Positions 55,401-64,000 of a stretch of DNA of 64,000 nt are shown one piece after another. Positions within the stretch are counted from its first letter, which is position 1. Each line of letters opens with the position of its first letter. Below the pieces are notes generated by a model. It was not told the origin of the DNA. It saw only the letters and a program-made list of their open reading frames with translations, and ran no database searches. Source of the DNA: Amphibalanus amphitrite. Taxonomy: Eukaryota > Arthropoda > Thecostraca > Balanomorpha > Balanidae. Location of the stretch: assembly GCF_019059575.1 (NCBI RefSeq), contig NW_024881857.1:62001-126000 (forward strand), written 5' to 3'. A program made the translations under genes and the position numbers.

Positions 55401-58400
55401 TGCCAGTCTGCGCAGCTCGGCGAGCCGCCGGCGGCCGCGCGCCAGCCGCCGACTCAGAGCGGCCAGCTGAGAGCGGCGCGCCGGCAGCTGGCCGGGCGGC
55501 AGCGGCACCGCCTCCAGACGCAGTTTGTCCGCGTCGGCGCGCCGCAGCCACACCAGGTGCCGGCTCAGGAGGGCCGTGTAGGCGGCCCAGGGAGCCGCGC
55601 GCTCACGGCCGGCGCGCAGCTGCGCCAGCTGCCGCAGCACAGCCGCCAGCTGGGCGGACAGCTGCTGGCGCGCGGCCGGCGACAGCTGCGGAGCCGACAG
55701 TTCGTCGGCCAGCTGATCGCGGTGCAGACCCAGAATGGCGTCCGCGACCTGTCGGTACAAAGAGGCGTCACAATCCAGTAGAATCCACCGCAAATGGCAA
55801 GTCGCCATACTCGTTCCGGTATGCCGAATACTCATTCAAAAATAGTAAGTTAAACATCAACGGACTTAAAGATTGACACACTATCGGATCAAAAAGTGTT
55901 TTACGGTGCAGCAGAGTACATAATGCTGGCAAGCGCCACCAATGAGCTCAGACGTTTCACGTGACTGACCTGTGCCTTGAGAGCCTGCTGCACCACTCCG
56001 TCCGCGGGTAGCGGCTCAGCCCCGGGCTGCGGCACCGACACCAGCAGGTGGTGCTGGACCTCGGCCAGCTCGTCACCAGCGTCACCAGCCAGCGCCTCCG
56101 ACAGCACGCAGCGGTAGTGACGCACCAGAGCGGCCATCGCCAGTTCCCAGTCCTGCAGTAGCTCAGCGGGCTCCGTGTCGCCCTCCGGGCCGACCGCCGT
56201 GCCGCACAGCTGGTGCAGCTCCTGGCCGAGCTCAGCTGCCGCCGCCAGCTGCCGCGTCAGCTCGGGCAGCTGGCGCAGCTGGCGGGCCTGCTCGGCCAGC
56301 TGCAGCCGCCGCCGGCAGCCGTCCAGTCGCGGCCGCAGCCTGCGCCGGCGCTGTGCCAGCTCCCGATGTCGGCGCAGCTCTCCGTCGAGCCAGTCGAGCC
56401 GGCGGCCGGCGGCGGCCAGCCGGGCCGAGAGGGCGCGGCACGCGGCCGCCGACACCCGCGCGCAGCTGACAACGGCGTCCAGCCGCTCGGCACAGTCGGC
56501 CACCTCCTGCTGCCCGCTGGTCAGCTGACCCAGCAGCGCCTGCACACACAGACACACACGTCAGTCACAGTTTCTCAATGAGATCACACCTCACACAATC
56601 AAGAAGTGAAAATAATACCAATGAGAAGTGAGTCAACAGTGAGTACAGCCAATCCATCACAAGTCAACTGATGTGTACATGACAATAGACAGAGCTGATA
56701 ACGATAACCTCCTGGCTCCCGTCCTGGCACTGACCTGGTGCTCGGCCTCAGTCCAGTCCTGGTGGCGCTCAGCAGTTGCCGGCAGGCCGTCCAGCCAGGT
56801 GTCCAGCGAGTCCAGGCGCTCGGTGAGACGTCTCCAGTCGGCAGCCGCTGCTCGGCACTGCTCGGCGGCGGTGGAGAGCGCAGTGCCCGCCTCGCCACGC
56901 AGCTGCAGGCACCGGTCGGCCAGCGGCGGCAGTAGCGCCGAGCCGGCCCCGCCAGACACGGGCAGCGGCACCGGCAGAGACAGCAGGCCCTCAGACGACT
57001 CCTGTGGGACGGGGAGGGGAGTCCGCGGTCAGGGCGGCCGCAACATTCGCTCTACTATTCACACCGCAGTTACACGAACCGGAGCAGTACGGCACTCGTG
57101 CAAAAAAGGAACGCTTCTTAGATACACATGACAAAATTAGTCGCGTTAACACCGTAAAAATCATTGACCAGACCTGTACCGATAACCCCATAGCAGTCTT
57201 GACCAGTGAATCTCTCAGACGACCGTACGCCTTGGTGTCTCACCAGTGTTTGCTCCGCGGCCTTCTGCAGCTCCAGTTCCGTGTCACAGTCGCCACAGCG
57301 CTGGCCGGTCGCCCACTCGGCCTCCACGCGCTGTACAAACTCAGTCAGGTCGTCTAGCTGGTCAGACAGCCCCTCCGAGGGGCGGCACGGGTCTGTCAGC
57401 GGCCGCAGGTCGTCACGCAGGGGCTGGAGCGCGGCAACCTCCGCTGCTGCAGCCTGTAAGAAATAGAGCGGATCAGTCAACGGTGAGGTGGTGGGAGAAA
57501 TATTGCTTCTTTGTGGGGGGCTGTGGGAGAAATAACAACTGCAAACCAATACTTCATGTTCCTGAAGAGTGAAGAGTAAGCAGCTGACTCAGGCCCTTAT
57601 CCCGCTGTCCAAGGCTCTAAGTCCTGCCCCCGCGCGGGCCCACTCACCGTCACTGCGGCTACACCGGGCCACTGGTGGGCCAGCCGCGCGGCCGCTGCTG
57701 TCAGCGCGTCCAGCTCGGCGCGCAGGGCGGCTCCGGCCGGCCGGTGCAGTCTCTGCAGCGCTGCCAGCCGGGCGGCGGCGGCGGCCGTGTCCGCGGCCAG
57801 CGCCTCCAGTCGGCTGCGCAGCGGCACCAGCTCGGCGAGCCGCGCGGTCAGCCGGCGCCGCAGCTGGCCGGCGCGCTCGGCACTCTCGGCCGCCGCCAGC
57901 CGCCACTCGACCGTGTCGACCGGCGGCTCGGCCTCCCTGCCGGCCCGCTCCAGGTCGGTGACCCGGGTCAGCAGCCGCTGCAGCGCCCCCACGGCCGGCG
58001 CCAGCTCGCCCTCGGCGGCCGCCTGCAGCAGCGCCTCGGCGCGCCGCTCCAGCCGCGCCAGATCCGAGCCGTCTGCGCCGCGCAGAGCCGCCGCCAGCTC
58101 GCGCAGACGCCGCTCGGTGACGGCTAGTCTCGCGCGCAGCGACGGCTCGGCGGCGGCCGGCAGCAGGGCGAGCGCAGCGTCCAGTCCGGCACCGGCCGCC
58201 GCGCAGCGGTACTCCATGATGTCTACCTGCTCCAGTACAGTCTGCGCGGAGAACAACCGGCGTCAATCGCTGGGGAACTAGTGGTGACCCATCATCGGCA
58301 AGGGGATTGCAGATCATATAGTCACAACAAGACAGCGTGGCATCAAACCAACGGGTGACATTAATGCTTATGCACTTAGCCTAGTCACAAGCTAGCTGCG

Positions 58401-61400
58401 ACATTAATGACTTGGTAAGCGCCCGGAAGCCAGCGATTTCCTAGCTTTGGAAACCACCAGCTACCCACACTGTGCCCCCTGCCTACACTGCTCTCACCTC
58501 CATCTCCTGTTCGGTGAGCGGCCCCTCATTTCGGCGTCCCTCGGTCCGTCTCAGCCAGCCGTCCACCTGGTCGCAGTGTCCCCGCGCCTCGGACAGATGG
58601 CGCTGGCAGTCGAGCAGCCGGCTGACGGCTGACTGCAGCCGGTCGCGCAGCTGCACCAGCTGCGGCCGCAGCCGGGCCAGCTTCAGCTGGGCGCCGTCGG
58701 CAGTGACCAGCTGCTGCAGCCGCGTCACCAGCAGCTGTAGGTCGGCCAGCTGGTCGCAGCCGGCTGCCGCCTCCCGGTGCATCTCCTGGCCGGACAAAGG
58801 GGACAAACGTCACATTCATGGATGAATAATTCTCTTCACATGAAAAATCGAAACTTCATTGGCGATATTCCGGAACAGGATGGTTAACACGACCAGCACA
58901 TAATTAAGACCGAGATTAAGACTAGGACTAAGACTAAGACCAGGATGGCGAACTACGGACTACGGAGCCTAAACGATAGATTCCGTTACGTGAATGCTAG
59001 ACTCAATACACATAACTTGAGTGCGTTCCATAAAATTCGACTTAACACCATGTCCGTTCGATTCCCCAGCCCTGTCCACCCGTCCCCGCCACTCCTCACC
59101 TCAAGTCTGGTCAGCAGCTCCGGGTCGTCCGTGTTGACCTCGTCGCCCAGGTAGGTGGCCAGCAGGGCGCTGCCCAGCGCGCGCTCCGCCTCCAGCTCGT
59201 CCAGCCGCAGGTCGGCCTCCTTCCAGAGCAGCAGCGCCGCGCTGAGGCGCGCCAGCAGAGCGCGGTGCGGCGCCGCGGCCGGCTCCGCCTGGCCCAGCTG
59301 GGTCGACAGCTGCCGGTACAGCGGCACCAGCTCACGCAGCTCCGGCAGAGAGTCGACGCGGAGTGGCCGCTCGGCGGTCGGCAGGCGCGCCAGGCCGGCC
59401 GGCGGCCCGCTGGGCGGCGGCGAGTGGTGCAGCGCGGCCGGCGCCGCCTCCAGCGCCGCCTGCGTGTCGTGTAGCAGCGCCTGCAGCGGCAGCAGCGCCT
59501 CAGGCAGCCGCTCCCCCTCGGGGCCGGCCAGCCGCTGCGCCAGCAGGTACTGACACCAGAACTGGCGCTGCTGACCGCGCAGCCGGACACGCGCCTCCGT
59601 CAGCTGCTGCTCGCGCGCCGCCGGGTCCTGGTCGGCCGACACGGTGGTCAGCCAGCTCTGCAGCTGCGCCAGCTGCCGGCGGCTGTCGGCCAGGCCGGCC
59701 TCCAGCTGGCGCCGGTCGGCTCCGTGCCGGTCCAGACTGCGGCGCCGGGCGGCCACCAGGTCCCGCGTGTGTCGCACTGCGGACGCCAGGTGGGCGACCA
59801 GCGCGCGCAGCAGCCGGCCGCTGTCCTCGGGCAGGTCGCGCAGCTGGTCCAGCCGCGCCGGCAGCGGCTGCAGCGCCTGCTCCATGGCCGCCAGCTCCGC
59901 CAGCTCCTCCAGGAGTCGGTCGTCGCTGGCGGCCGGCGTGGCCAACAGGTGGTCGACGCGCGCCATCAGCCAGAGCAGCGCGCGGCTCCAGTCGGAGCGC
60001 CGCTCGGGCCAGCTGGCGCCCTCGAGCAGCGGCGCCGTCAGCCGGCGCACACGCGCCTCGCCGCCGTCCGTGGTGGACGCCGGCAGCAGCGGCGGCGGCG
60101 CCACACCCGCCGGCCGACCCAGTGCCCCGTAGGCCGTCACCAGCGGTAGCAGGACGTCGCGTTCGGCCGCCGGCAGCGACCCCAGCTCGGGCAGCGGCGG
60201 CAGCACCAGCGCCGGCTCCGTCTCCTCGTCCTCCTCCGTCGAGACGGGTCCGTCCAGCAGGCTGTCCTCCGTCTGGGAGCCGTCCGAGCGGCCCGCCATC
60301 GAGTCGTCCGGCGGCGCCGCGCTCACCAGCACACTGTCGTTGACCAGGAGAACGGTCGGTTTGATCGGCGACCCGGCAGGAGTCCGCGTCGGGTCGGGGT
60401 TCTCGTCTGGTGAGTAGATCTGCGATGAGTCTTGCAGAGAGGATCCGCGCTGCTTATACGGAGTGCTGGATGGGATCTCAGGACGCAGTCCAGTCGGCTC
60501 GTCAAACTCCGGCAGCGTGGAAATAGGCTCAACGTCGTCAGTAGAAGAAGGCACAGAATCTTGTACGATTTTCTGTGTTGAACTCTCCTGGGTCTCTTTC
60601 TGTTCCGTTATTGATTTCCCTGGTGGTTCCAGAGCTGCCTCCTGTCTCGACTCGCTGTCTGCCGTGTCACCTGCTCCGTCCACAGTTGCCGGTTCAGCGG
60701 AGGGTGGTGTCTGGTCGGCGCCGGTCGCCGGCTGGTCGCCTCCAGCCGGCTGGTCGCCTCCAGCCGGGTCGGGTCCGTCGAGCCAGGTCAGCGTCGGCTC
60801 CCCGACCGTCTCCTGCAGCAGTACGGTCAGCCCGCCCACCAGACAGGTGCGCCGTGTGACGGGCACGGTGCGCCGGCGCGGCCGCCAGCCGCCCGGCGCC
60901 GGCGCCATCTCTAGCTGCGTCACCAGCACATGGGTCACCGTCACCGGCCGGCCGTCGGCGCCCGGCTCCGTCTCCGTGCGGCTCTCCACCTGCACAGGAG
61001 CCGTCAGCGCGCCCTCGATCAGGTGCGCCGACAGCGACACGAAGTGACTGTCGTCCGCCGGCCGCTGCACCACCGCGCCCAGCAGCTCCTGGTGGTCACT
61101 GCGCGGCGGAGACTCCGCCCGGCCGCTCAGCGGTGCAGTCAGCTCCACACGCCGCCGAACCACCACCGGCCGGCCGAACCGATCCTCGGTGCGCACATAG
61201 GCGGTCAGCTCCGCGCGGCGCAGCGGGCCGCGCGCGCCCTCCACGTGCTCCCAGCGCAGCTCGGGCTCCTCCAGGGCGCCGGCGCGCAGCTCCGCCAGCG
61301 CCGCCGCCACACGGCCGTCCAGCTCCGGCAGCAGCACCTCGTCGGTCGGCGTGGCAGGCGCCGTCGGGACCGCCTCTCTCTGCTGCTGCCTTGCAGGGGT

Positions 61401-64000
61401 AGCGTCACCGCTGGGCTCGGTTGAAGGTTCTGGAGCTGGCGACGCCGCTGACTGAGAGTCTGGTAGCTGCTCAAGAGAAAGTGTTTCTTTCGGATCTCCT
61501 TCGTTGGTGGTTGAATCGATCGAAGCTGCAGGCTGTTCAATTTGCACCAGTTTCTTGGTCTTCTTCGGTTTCTTCTTTTTCTTCTTGCCCGCTGTGTCGG
61601 TGACTGGGGCCGGTGCTGCGGCTCCCTGCACTGAGTCCGGCTGAGCGGGGGCGGGGGCGGGGGCGGTCGGCGGCGGGAGGAGCACGGCCGTCGGTCCCTC
61701 TGGCCAAACCTCCACCACCAGTCGGTCTTCAGTGGCGACCATCCGCCGCAGGATGGCGGCCGTCCAGCGCACCTGTCCGCCGTCGGGCCTCCTCTCCAGC
61801 AGCTGGACGCAGGCGCGCCGGCTGAGCGACGGCCGGTCGGTGTCGGCCCTCACCTCGTCACCCATCGTCTCCGAGCTGAGAGTGTCGACGACGAGCCCGC
61901 GCGCCGCCGCGCGACACATGGCCGCCGCGGCCTCCTCGAGCTCGGCGTCGGAGGGCTGCGGGCCGGGCAGCGGTCGGACCGTCTGTACCACCCGGCCGCC
62001 GCGCGCCGGCACCAGCCGCTGGCAGCGCGTCGCCGACCGGCTCACCTCGCGGGGCACGCCGGCCGCGTCCGTCACACTCTCCGTCAGCGTCACTGTGGTG
62101 CGGCGGACCGTCACCGTCACCCCGTCCACCAGTTCCTCACTGTCAGAGACGGACACCGACGGCTGGCTGCACAGAGCGCCCGACACGGACGCCAGCGCGT
62201 CCTCGAAGGCAGTCTCTCGCGTGATCTCTGGGACAGAGGTGGACAGCACGCGCCGCGACACCGGCTCCACGGTATCCTCGGTGACAAACATCCCGTCGAT
62301 CACATACGAGCGCAGCATCCTGACGAACACGCGCTCGTAGACTGTGACGGCGGCAGCCGCGTCTGTTATCTGCTCCAGCACTGTCACCGTCTCAGTGTTG
62401 GTCGTCACCGGCCTGCCGCTCTCGTCCCGGTCCTGCTCCACGGCACTGGTGACGCTGGGTTCTCCGAGCATCACACCCTCCAGCGGAAGTGGCAGCGGCT
62501 CGGTGGCGCTCAGAGTCCCGCTCAGCTCACTGTCAGTCACACCAGTCACCACCGGCCGGCCGAACACCTCCCCCACGCGCTGACACCTCCTCACCGAGCG
62601 TCTCAGCGGCACCTCGGCGGCGTCAGCGCGCGGCAGCATCTCCTCCGTGGTGACACTCACTGTCCGCAGGGTCACCGGAGTGCCGTCAGGACCGCGAGTC
62701 TCTGTCACCTGCGTGTCTGTGACGGGGTCGCTCACCAGCCGACCGCGGGCCAGCGGCAGCGCCTCCCCCAGCAGCTGCTGCTCAGTCAGCTCCGGCACCG
62801 ACACGGCCAGTGTCACCGTCCGCATCGGCTCGGTGTACTCCTCGACAGTCCAGCGGCCGTCCGCCGGCACTACGCGCGCGATCTTAGTGAACACGGTCTC
62901 TGTGATCGCCCGACCGGCTTCCTCCACAGGAATCTCTTCGCGCGCCGTGACGACGATCCTGTACACAGTCACCGGACCGGCGGCCTCGTCCACCACCTGG
63001 CTAGGATGGACGCGCACCTCCGGCTCCGACAGCAGCGTGCCTTCCAGCTGTGACAGACACTCACCGACAGCGGCGTCTCGCAGCTCCTCTGCAGAGGGTA
63101 ACGGTTCTGGTGGCGCAACGGCCGCCGCCACAGTGTCATCAGTCTCGCCGGGAGGCGATGGAGTTCGTTCAATCGTTTCTGAGTCTAGGTCAGTCTTAGA
63201 AACGGCTTCATGCGTCTCCAGTGGCACTTCAGGTGACTGCGAACGCGTCTCCTCAGTGTTCCATGAGGTTTCCTGCTTCACTGCTTCTGCTGCGTTCAAT
63301 GAATCCTCTTGGATGCCCACTGAAGTGGCTTCAGCTTCCCTTACAACGTCTGAATCCAAAGACACTCTTCCAGGATCCTGACCACTTTGCAGCTGGGCGT
63401 CTTCTTTCTGTTCACTCTCTATTGGGGTCTCTTCGTTTGGCGGTAAGTTGGAATCATCCTTTTCTTTTGGGGAGCCATCAGCATCCACAGACTGTGCACG
63501 AGCATCTTCAGCTTTTTCCGGACTGCTCACAGCGAGGTCGTCTGGTACGGACGTCTGCTCCGTCTGTCGTGTGGTCTCCTCCGGCCGATCCCGCTGTCTC
63601 TGCTCCTCCACTTTCACGATGTTCTGGGCTGCTTCCAGGACCTGCTTCACCAGCCTACCGCCCGCCTCCACAGCCGGCAGCTGCTCATCAGCGGCTGCTT
63701 TCTCTTCCGGCCCGGCGTCAGACGGACTCTGAGCAGCAGGCGTCTCTAGAGGGACAGCACTGGTCACAGGTTGGCTTTCCACCGCCTGAACCTGGTCTTT
63801 GCCACTTTCCGGGAGAACTTCATACTGTTCCGGTCCGTCGCACTCCTCGACGACAGTTTTATCGTCAAACCGGTATGCCAGTCTGTGCTTTATGATGGTA
63901 CGTTTCACGAGGTTGGCAGTGCCCTGGTCGTCTAGATCACGTTGTAGACCCGTGATGGTGAGGGTGTTGAGAGCGGCTGGAGAGTCCACCCTGCTCAACA
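43274..64000 (-). CDS. Nesprin/Msp-300-like giant LINC-complex protein, 3' part (15 exons, 5' end outside)
   Basis: Minus-strand exons, 5' to 3': 64000-59100, 58785-58498, 58241-57648, 57453-57244, 57001-56735, 56539-55970, 55748-54982, 54666-54450, 47906-47772, 47591-47449, 46242-45738, 45430-45242, 45004-44441, 44200-43964 and 43495-43274. Every junction keeps phase. All introns are GT-AG except the one after 45242, which starts GC (CAG|GCGAGT). The protein ends in a KASH domain, so it is a nesprin: a tail-anchored outer-nuclear-membrane protein that binds SUN proteins in the perinuclear space and links nucleus to cytoskeleton. Between the N-terminal region and KASH are Leu/Ala/Arg-rich helical segments with a conserved Trp spacing, typical of spectrin repeats. 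Codons are extremely GC-rich, and long antisense frames are artefacts of that. Confidence 0.85.
43964..47906 (-). CDS. Nesprin-like gene, spectrin-repeat exons 9-14 of the window
   Basis: The exons are 47906-47772, 47591-47449, 46242-45738, 45430-45242, 45004-44441 and 44200-43964. They contain helical repeats (LAASWSAVQQLAED, LLGRWEAARRQAE, RLQWELAAWRLEQWL, LAALQSRWDAVSGRL). The 45004 exon starts with an acidic/Ser/Pro linker of about 60 residues before its repeat. The intron before 47906 is 6.5 kb because it holds the LINE; the intron 47448-46243 holds a piggyBac-type MITE. Confidence 0.8.
46472..47272. mobile_element. Intact CCCTCGCCGGCC-family piggyBac-type MITE in a nesprin intron
   Basis: The left end is TCAA-CCCTCGCCGG and the right end CCGGCGAGGG-TTAG; the TTAA duplication is slightly decayed. 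At 801 bp it is the reference copy showing what was interrupted at 16266-31890. It contains AGGTCA repeats and a near-consensus IR1 (AGGTCACTGATCT, one mismatch). Confidence 0.85.
48234..51654 (-). pseudogene. LINE ORF2: APE endonuclease and reverse transcriptase, frameshifted
   Basis: The endonuclease frame is open from 51654 to 50755 and shows the APE catalytic set: QYN, LLNETW, VYLPTG, GGDLNVD, DYFLV and SDHEPV. The RT frame is open from before 50693 to 48234. It contains TPVFKGHG, LTTLCKVFE, AFLDVRKCFNS, GLKQGGVLSSS and the catalytic AYADDEV, and ends with a CPLC...H...C zinc motif. The two frames differ by one extra base near the GGG at 50785-50787, so this copy cannot make full-length ORF2 as written. 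In the intact element the enzyme nicks target DNA and primes reverse transcription there. No RNase H domain was seen. Confidence 0.85.
51519..52169 (-). CDS. LINE ORF1, 3' portion: basic Gln/Asn/His-rich tail
   Basis: A 216-codon frame beginning TAG-ATG at 52169 and overlapping the previous frame by 169 bp. Its composition (many Gln, Asn, His, Arg, Ser) is nucleic-acid-binding-like and reads more naturally than the overlapping end of the JAMM frame. A one-base indel may have separated them, or it may be a separate small ORF. It ends 51519, overlapping the start of the ORF2 frame, and contains the slippery heptamer. Confidence 0.55.
   Translation of the reverse strand: MQHTRAASPQPIKRENMDYRHALKYGQSKDQQHTANREKHHMQNNSLSHIQQSSSMNPTNRTDSYQAPLFRHSRNFQAGQTPRFEKPWYSHRPHYSRQQQHLKHDGPSATGIGHEKHNAYQTRLGIQSHAINREHASFRSRSVANRNTATMITEKRTWNKSTARPTNGRIRRNQTNVIWNSKYRVESELCGHPKNFTSFSTTVGATNPMMSLRTHY
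51585..51591 (-). promoter_or_regulatory. A_AAA_AAC slippery heptamer at the ORF1/ORF2 junction
   Basis: The minus-strand codons CCA AAA AAC of the ORF1 tail frame form X-XXY-YYZ in the correct zero frame. A -1 slip continues as AAA AAA CTT CAC CTC, which is precisely the ORF2 frame just before its endonuclease domain (LHLIQYN). ORF2 has no ATG upstream of that domain after its in-frame stop at 51655-51657, so frameshifting is a plausible way to express it. Confidence 0.65.
52001..53575 (-). CDS. LINE ORF1, 5' portion: AMSH/STAMBP-type JAMM metalloprotease plus coiled coil
   Basis: ATG at 53575, open for 524 codons. Residues ~20-27 are Lys-rich. Residues ~73-238 form a JAMM (MPN+) domain: Glu95 in NIETLGYLAG, then GWIHTHP with His150 and His152, and Ser160-Ser-Val-Asp163, an exact H-x-H-x7-S-x2-D zinc motif. 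The flanks also match the AMSH/STAMBP deubiquitinase family: VTHLVIPEQ, the AVAIVCA strand, and the second zinc site (His165, Cys205, His211, with Cys214 near the place of the family's last His). AMSH enzymes cleave Lys63-linked ubiquitin. A heptad Leu/Ala helix (about 283-315: LVAQVAQLQAENQELRTQLA) and a CxxC...C segment follow. The last ~55 residues are probably out of frame; the better reading continues in the next feature. Confidence 0.75.
   Translation of the reverse strand: MKGAGYRDTTSNEVWSIAGKKKKKIKSPVMATNEDSDSDDSVHGYDPTKNEWITSEKSTEHANKPATAPPQLCVPGSTVDAFLALSHANTEKNIETLGYLAGDDSPETNEVTHLVIPEQIGTTATCESTSEELLAQTMQQEKLVIKGWIHTHPMYDTFMSSVDIHTQCHIQKERPEAVAIVCATKLKKVGVYHLTENGLHEVSDCRLQGFHETCQSPGFYETIEIREIDKEVQVIDLRYKNVTSSEAKSGSYEPRIEDDCNDDQKTSGSYQAGHDDRCPNINKTKTEKSKSVKRKAELVAQVAQLQAENQELRTQLALLMTKEENQTSPGSNQNNLATRHPPGHMLCQPCAEYLLWLSNQKHDDCKVTAQPQTTSRDETKTLSEEGDKSKQEVECAQKKWEGQTANEKPHSGQEKLRSHKQDDERRASHLSTGKLRPPEANLKRKEGPSTGNESRYVSTQLGHGINPFRCSIPEQHHLSQSNVKTWTTDMLLSMARAKTNSTQLIGRSIICKTTHCHISNKVAQ
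53601..54440. other. Nesprin intron sequence, possible LINE 5' UTR
   Basis: No coding feature. The part next to 53600 may be the LINE 5' UTR, but no boundary could be placed. Confidence 0.4.
54450..58785 (-). CDS. Nesprin-like gene, spectrin-repeat exons 2-8 of the window
   Basis: Seven exons (58785-58498, 58241-57648, 57453-57244, 57001-56735, 56539-55970, 55748-54982, 54666-54450). They encode about 780 residues of amphipathic helix rich in Leu, Ala, Arg, Glu and Gln, with recurrent Trp positions such as VEWRLA, ADWRRL, LDTWLDGL, LDWLDGEL and AERLWRP. These fit successive spectrin repeats. All but the last junction are phase 0; exon 55748-54982 ends two bases into a codon, completed by the first base of the next exon. 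Confidence 0.8.
59100..64000 (-). CDS. Nesprin-like gene, large upstream exon with ~95-aa repeats
   Basis: Over 4.9 kb of open frame, continuing beyond the window and ending CTTGAG|GTGAGG at 59100/59099. In order (residue 1 at 63998): an acidic Glu/Ser/Thr-rich region to ~310, then five units spaced about 95 aa apart. These begin near residues 322, 418, 508, 608 and 700 with 'G-x-L-x-x-[ED]-P-x-V', and each carries 'G-x-P-V-T-x-x-T-x-x-V-T' and 'R-x-x-R-[RC]-x-R' strands. A Lys-rich patch (KKKKKPKKTKK, ~806), two further diverged units (~890-1070) and an acidic Ser/Thr linker follow. From ~1270 come helical spectrin-type repeats. The Lys patch could be a nuclear-localisation or lipid-binding site. 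Confidence 0.75.

Noticed and set aside
54828..55876. Long plus-strand frames of 214 and 317 codons
   Set aside because: Antisense of a nesprin spectrin-repeat exon; composition is Arg/Ala/Pro shadow coding from high GC. The same applies to plus-strand frames at 45590-46345 and 59363-60343.

Overview
The window is animal nuclear DNA: GC-rich exons with GT-AG introns, an intron-rich giant gene and a very heavy load of nested transposons. The gene content (juvenile-hormone/farnesoic acid O-methyltransferase, a Dredd-like DED caspase, a nesprin ending in a KASH tail) points to an arthropod, most plausibly a crustacean. A barnacle-like source is only a guess from composition.

Layout. 1-305 (+): 3' end of a rhodanese-like gene. 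306-4400: intergenic, with a (GA)51 microsatellite, a piggyBac-type MITE and a 20-21 bp tandem array of TGACCT half-sites. 4403-10108 (+): a three-exon gene for an unrecognised ~1548-aa secreted protein. 11365-14848 (+): a three-coding-exon JHAMT-like methyltransferase, with tandem repeats that copy its own 5' splice sites and one frameshift in the last exon. 14.9-31.9 kb: transposons only. One ~0.8 kb MITE has been expanded to 15.6 kb by a foldback/tRNA-like insertion, a Gypsy LTR retrotransposon (17832-23665, identical LTRs) and a TIR element (23714-31210) that itself holds hAT and piggyBac-type elements. 33571-42115 (+): a caspase-8/Dredd-like gene in two exons, whose 6.9 kb intron holds a satellite and a second transposon nest. 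43274-64000 (-): the last 15 exons of a nesprin/Msp-300-like gene, ending in a KASH domain and carrying a LINE retrotransposon in one intron (about 48104-53.6 kb, same strand).

Most notable: (1) the LINE's first ORF encodes a complete-looking JAMM metalloprotease domain of the AMSH/STAMBP deubiquitinase type, and its ORF1/ORF2 junction carries an in-phase A_AAA_AAC slippery heptamer just before the endonuclease domain; (2) the TTAA-flanked MITEs spread perfect inverted repeats AGGTCA-n-TGACCT, the consensus ecdysone-receptor site; (3) in the methyltransferase gene both introns begin with minisatellites that duplicate the exon end plus splice donor; (4) the nests can be dated relative to each other because most elements keep exact target-site duplications.

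The host genes do not form a pathway. The methyltransferase (methyl farnesoate/JH synthesis) and the dispersed ecdysone-type sites both touch moulting endocrinology, but any functional link is speculation. Exon structures were built by hand from splice consensus and reading phase, without transcript evidence.
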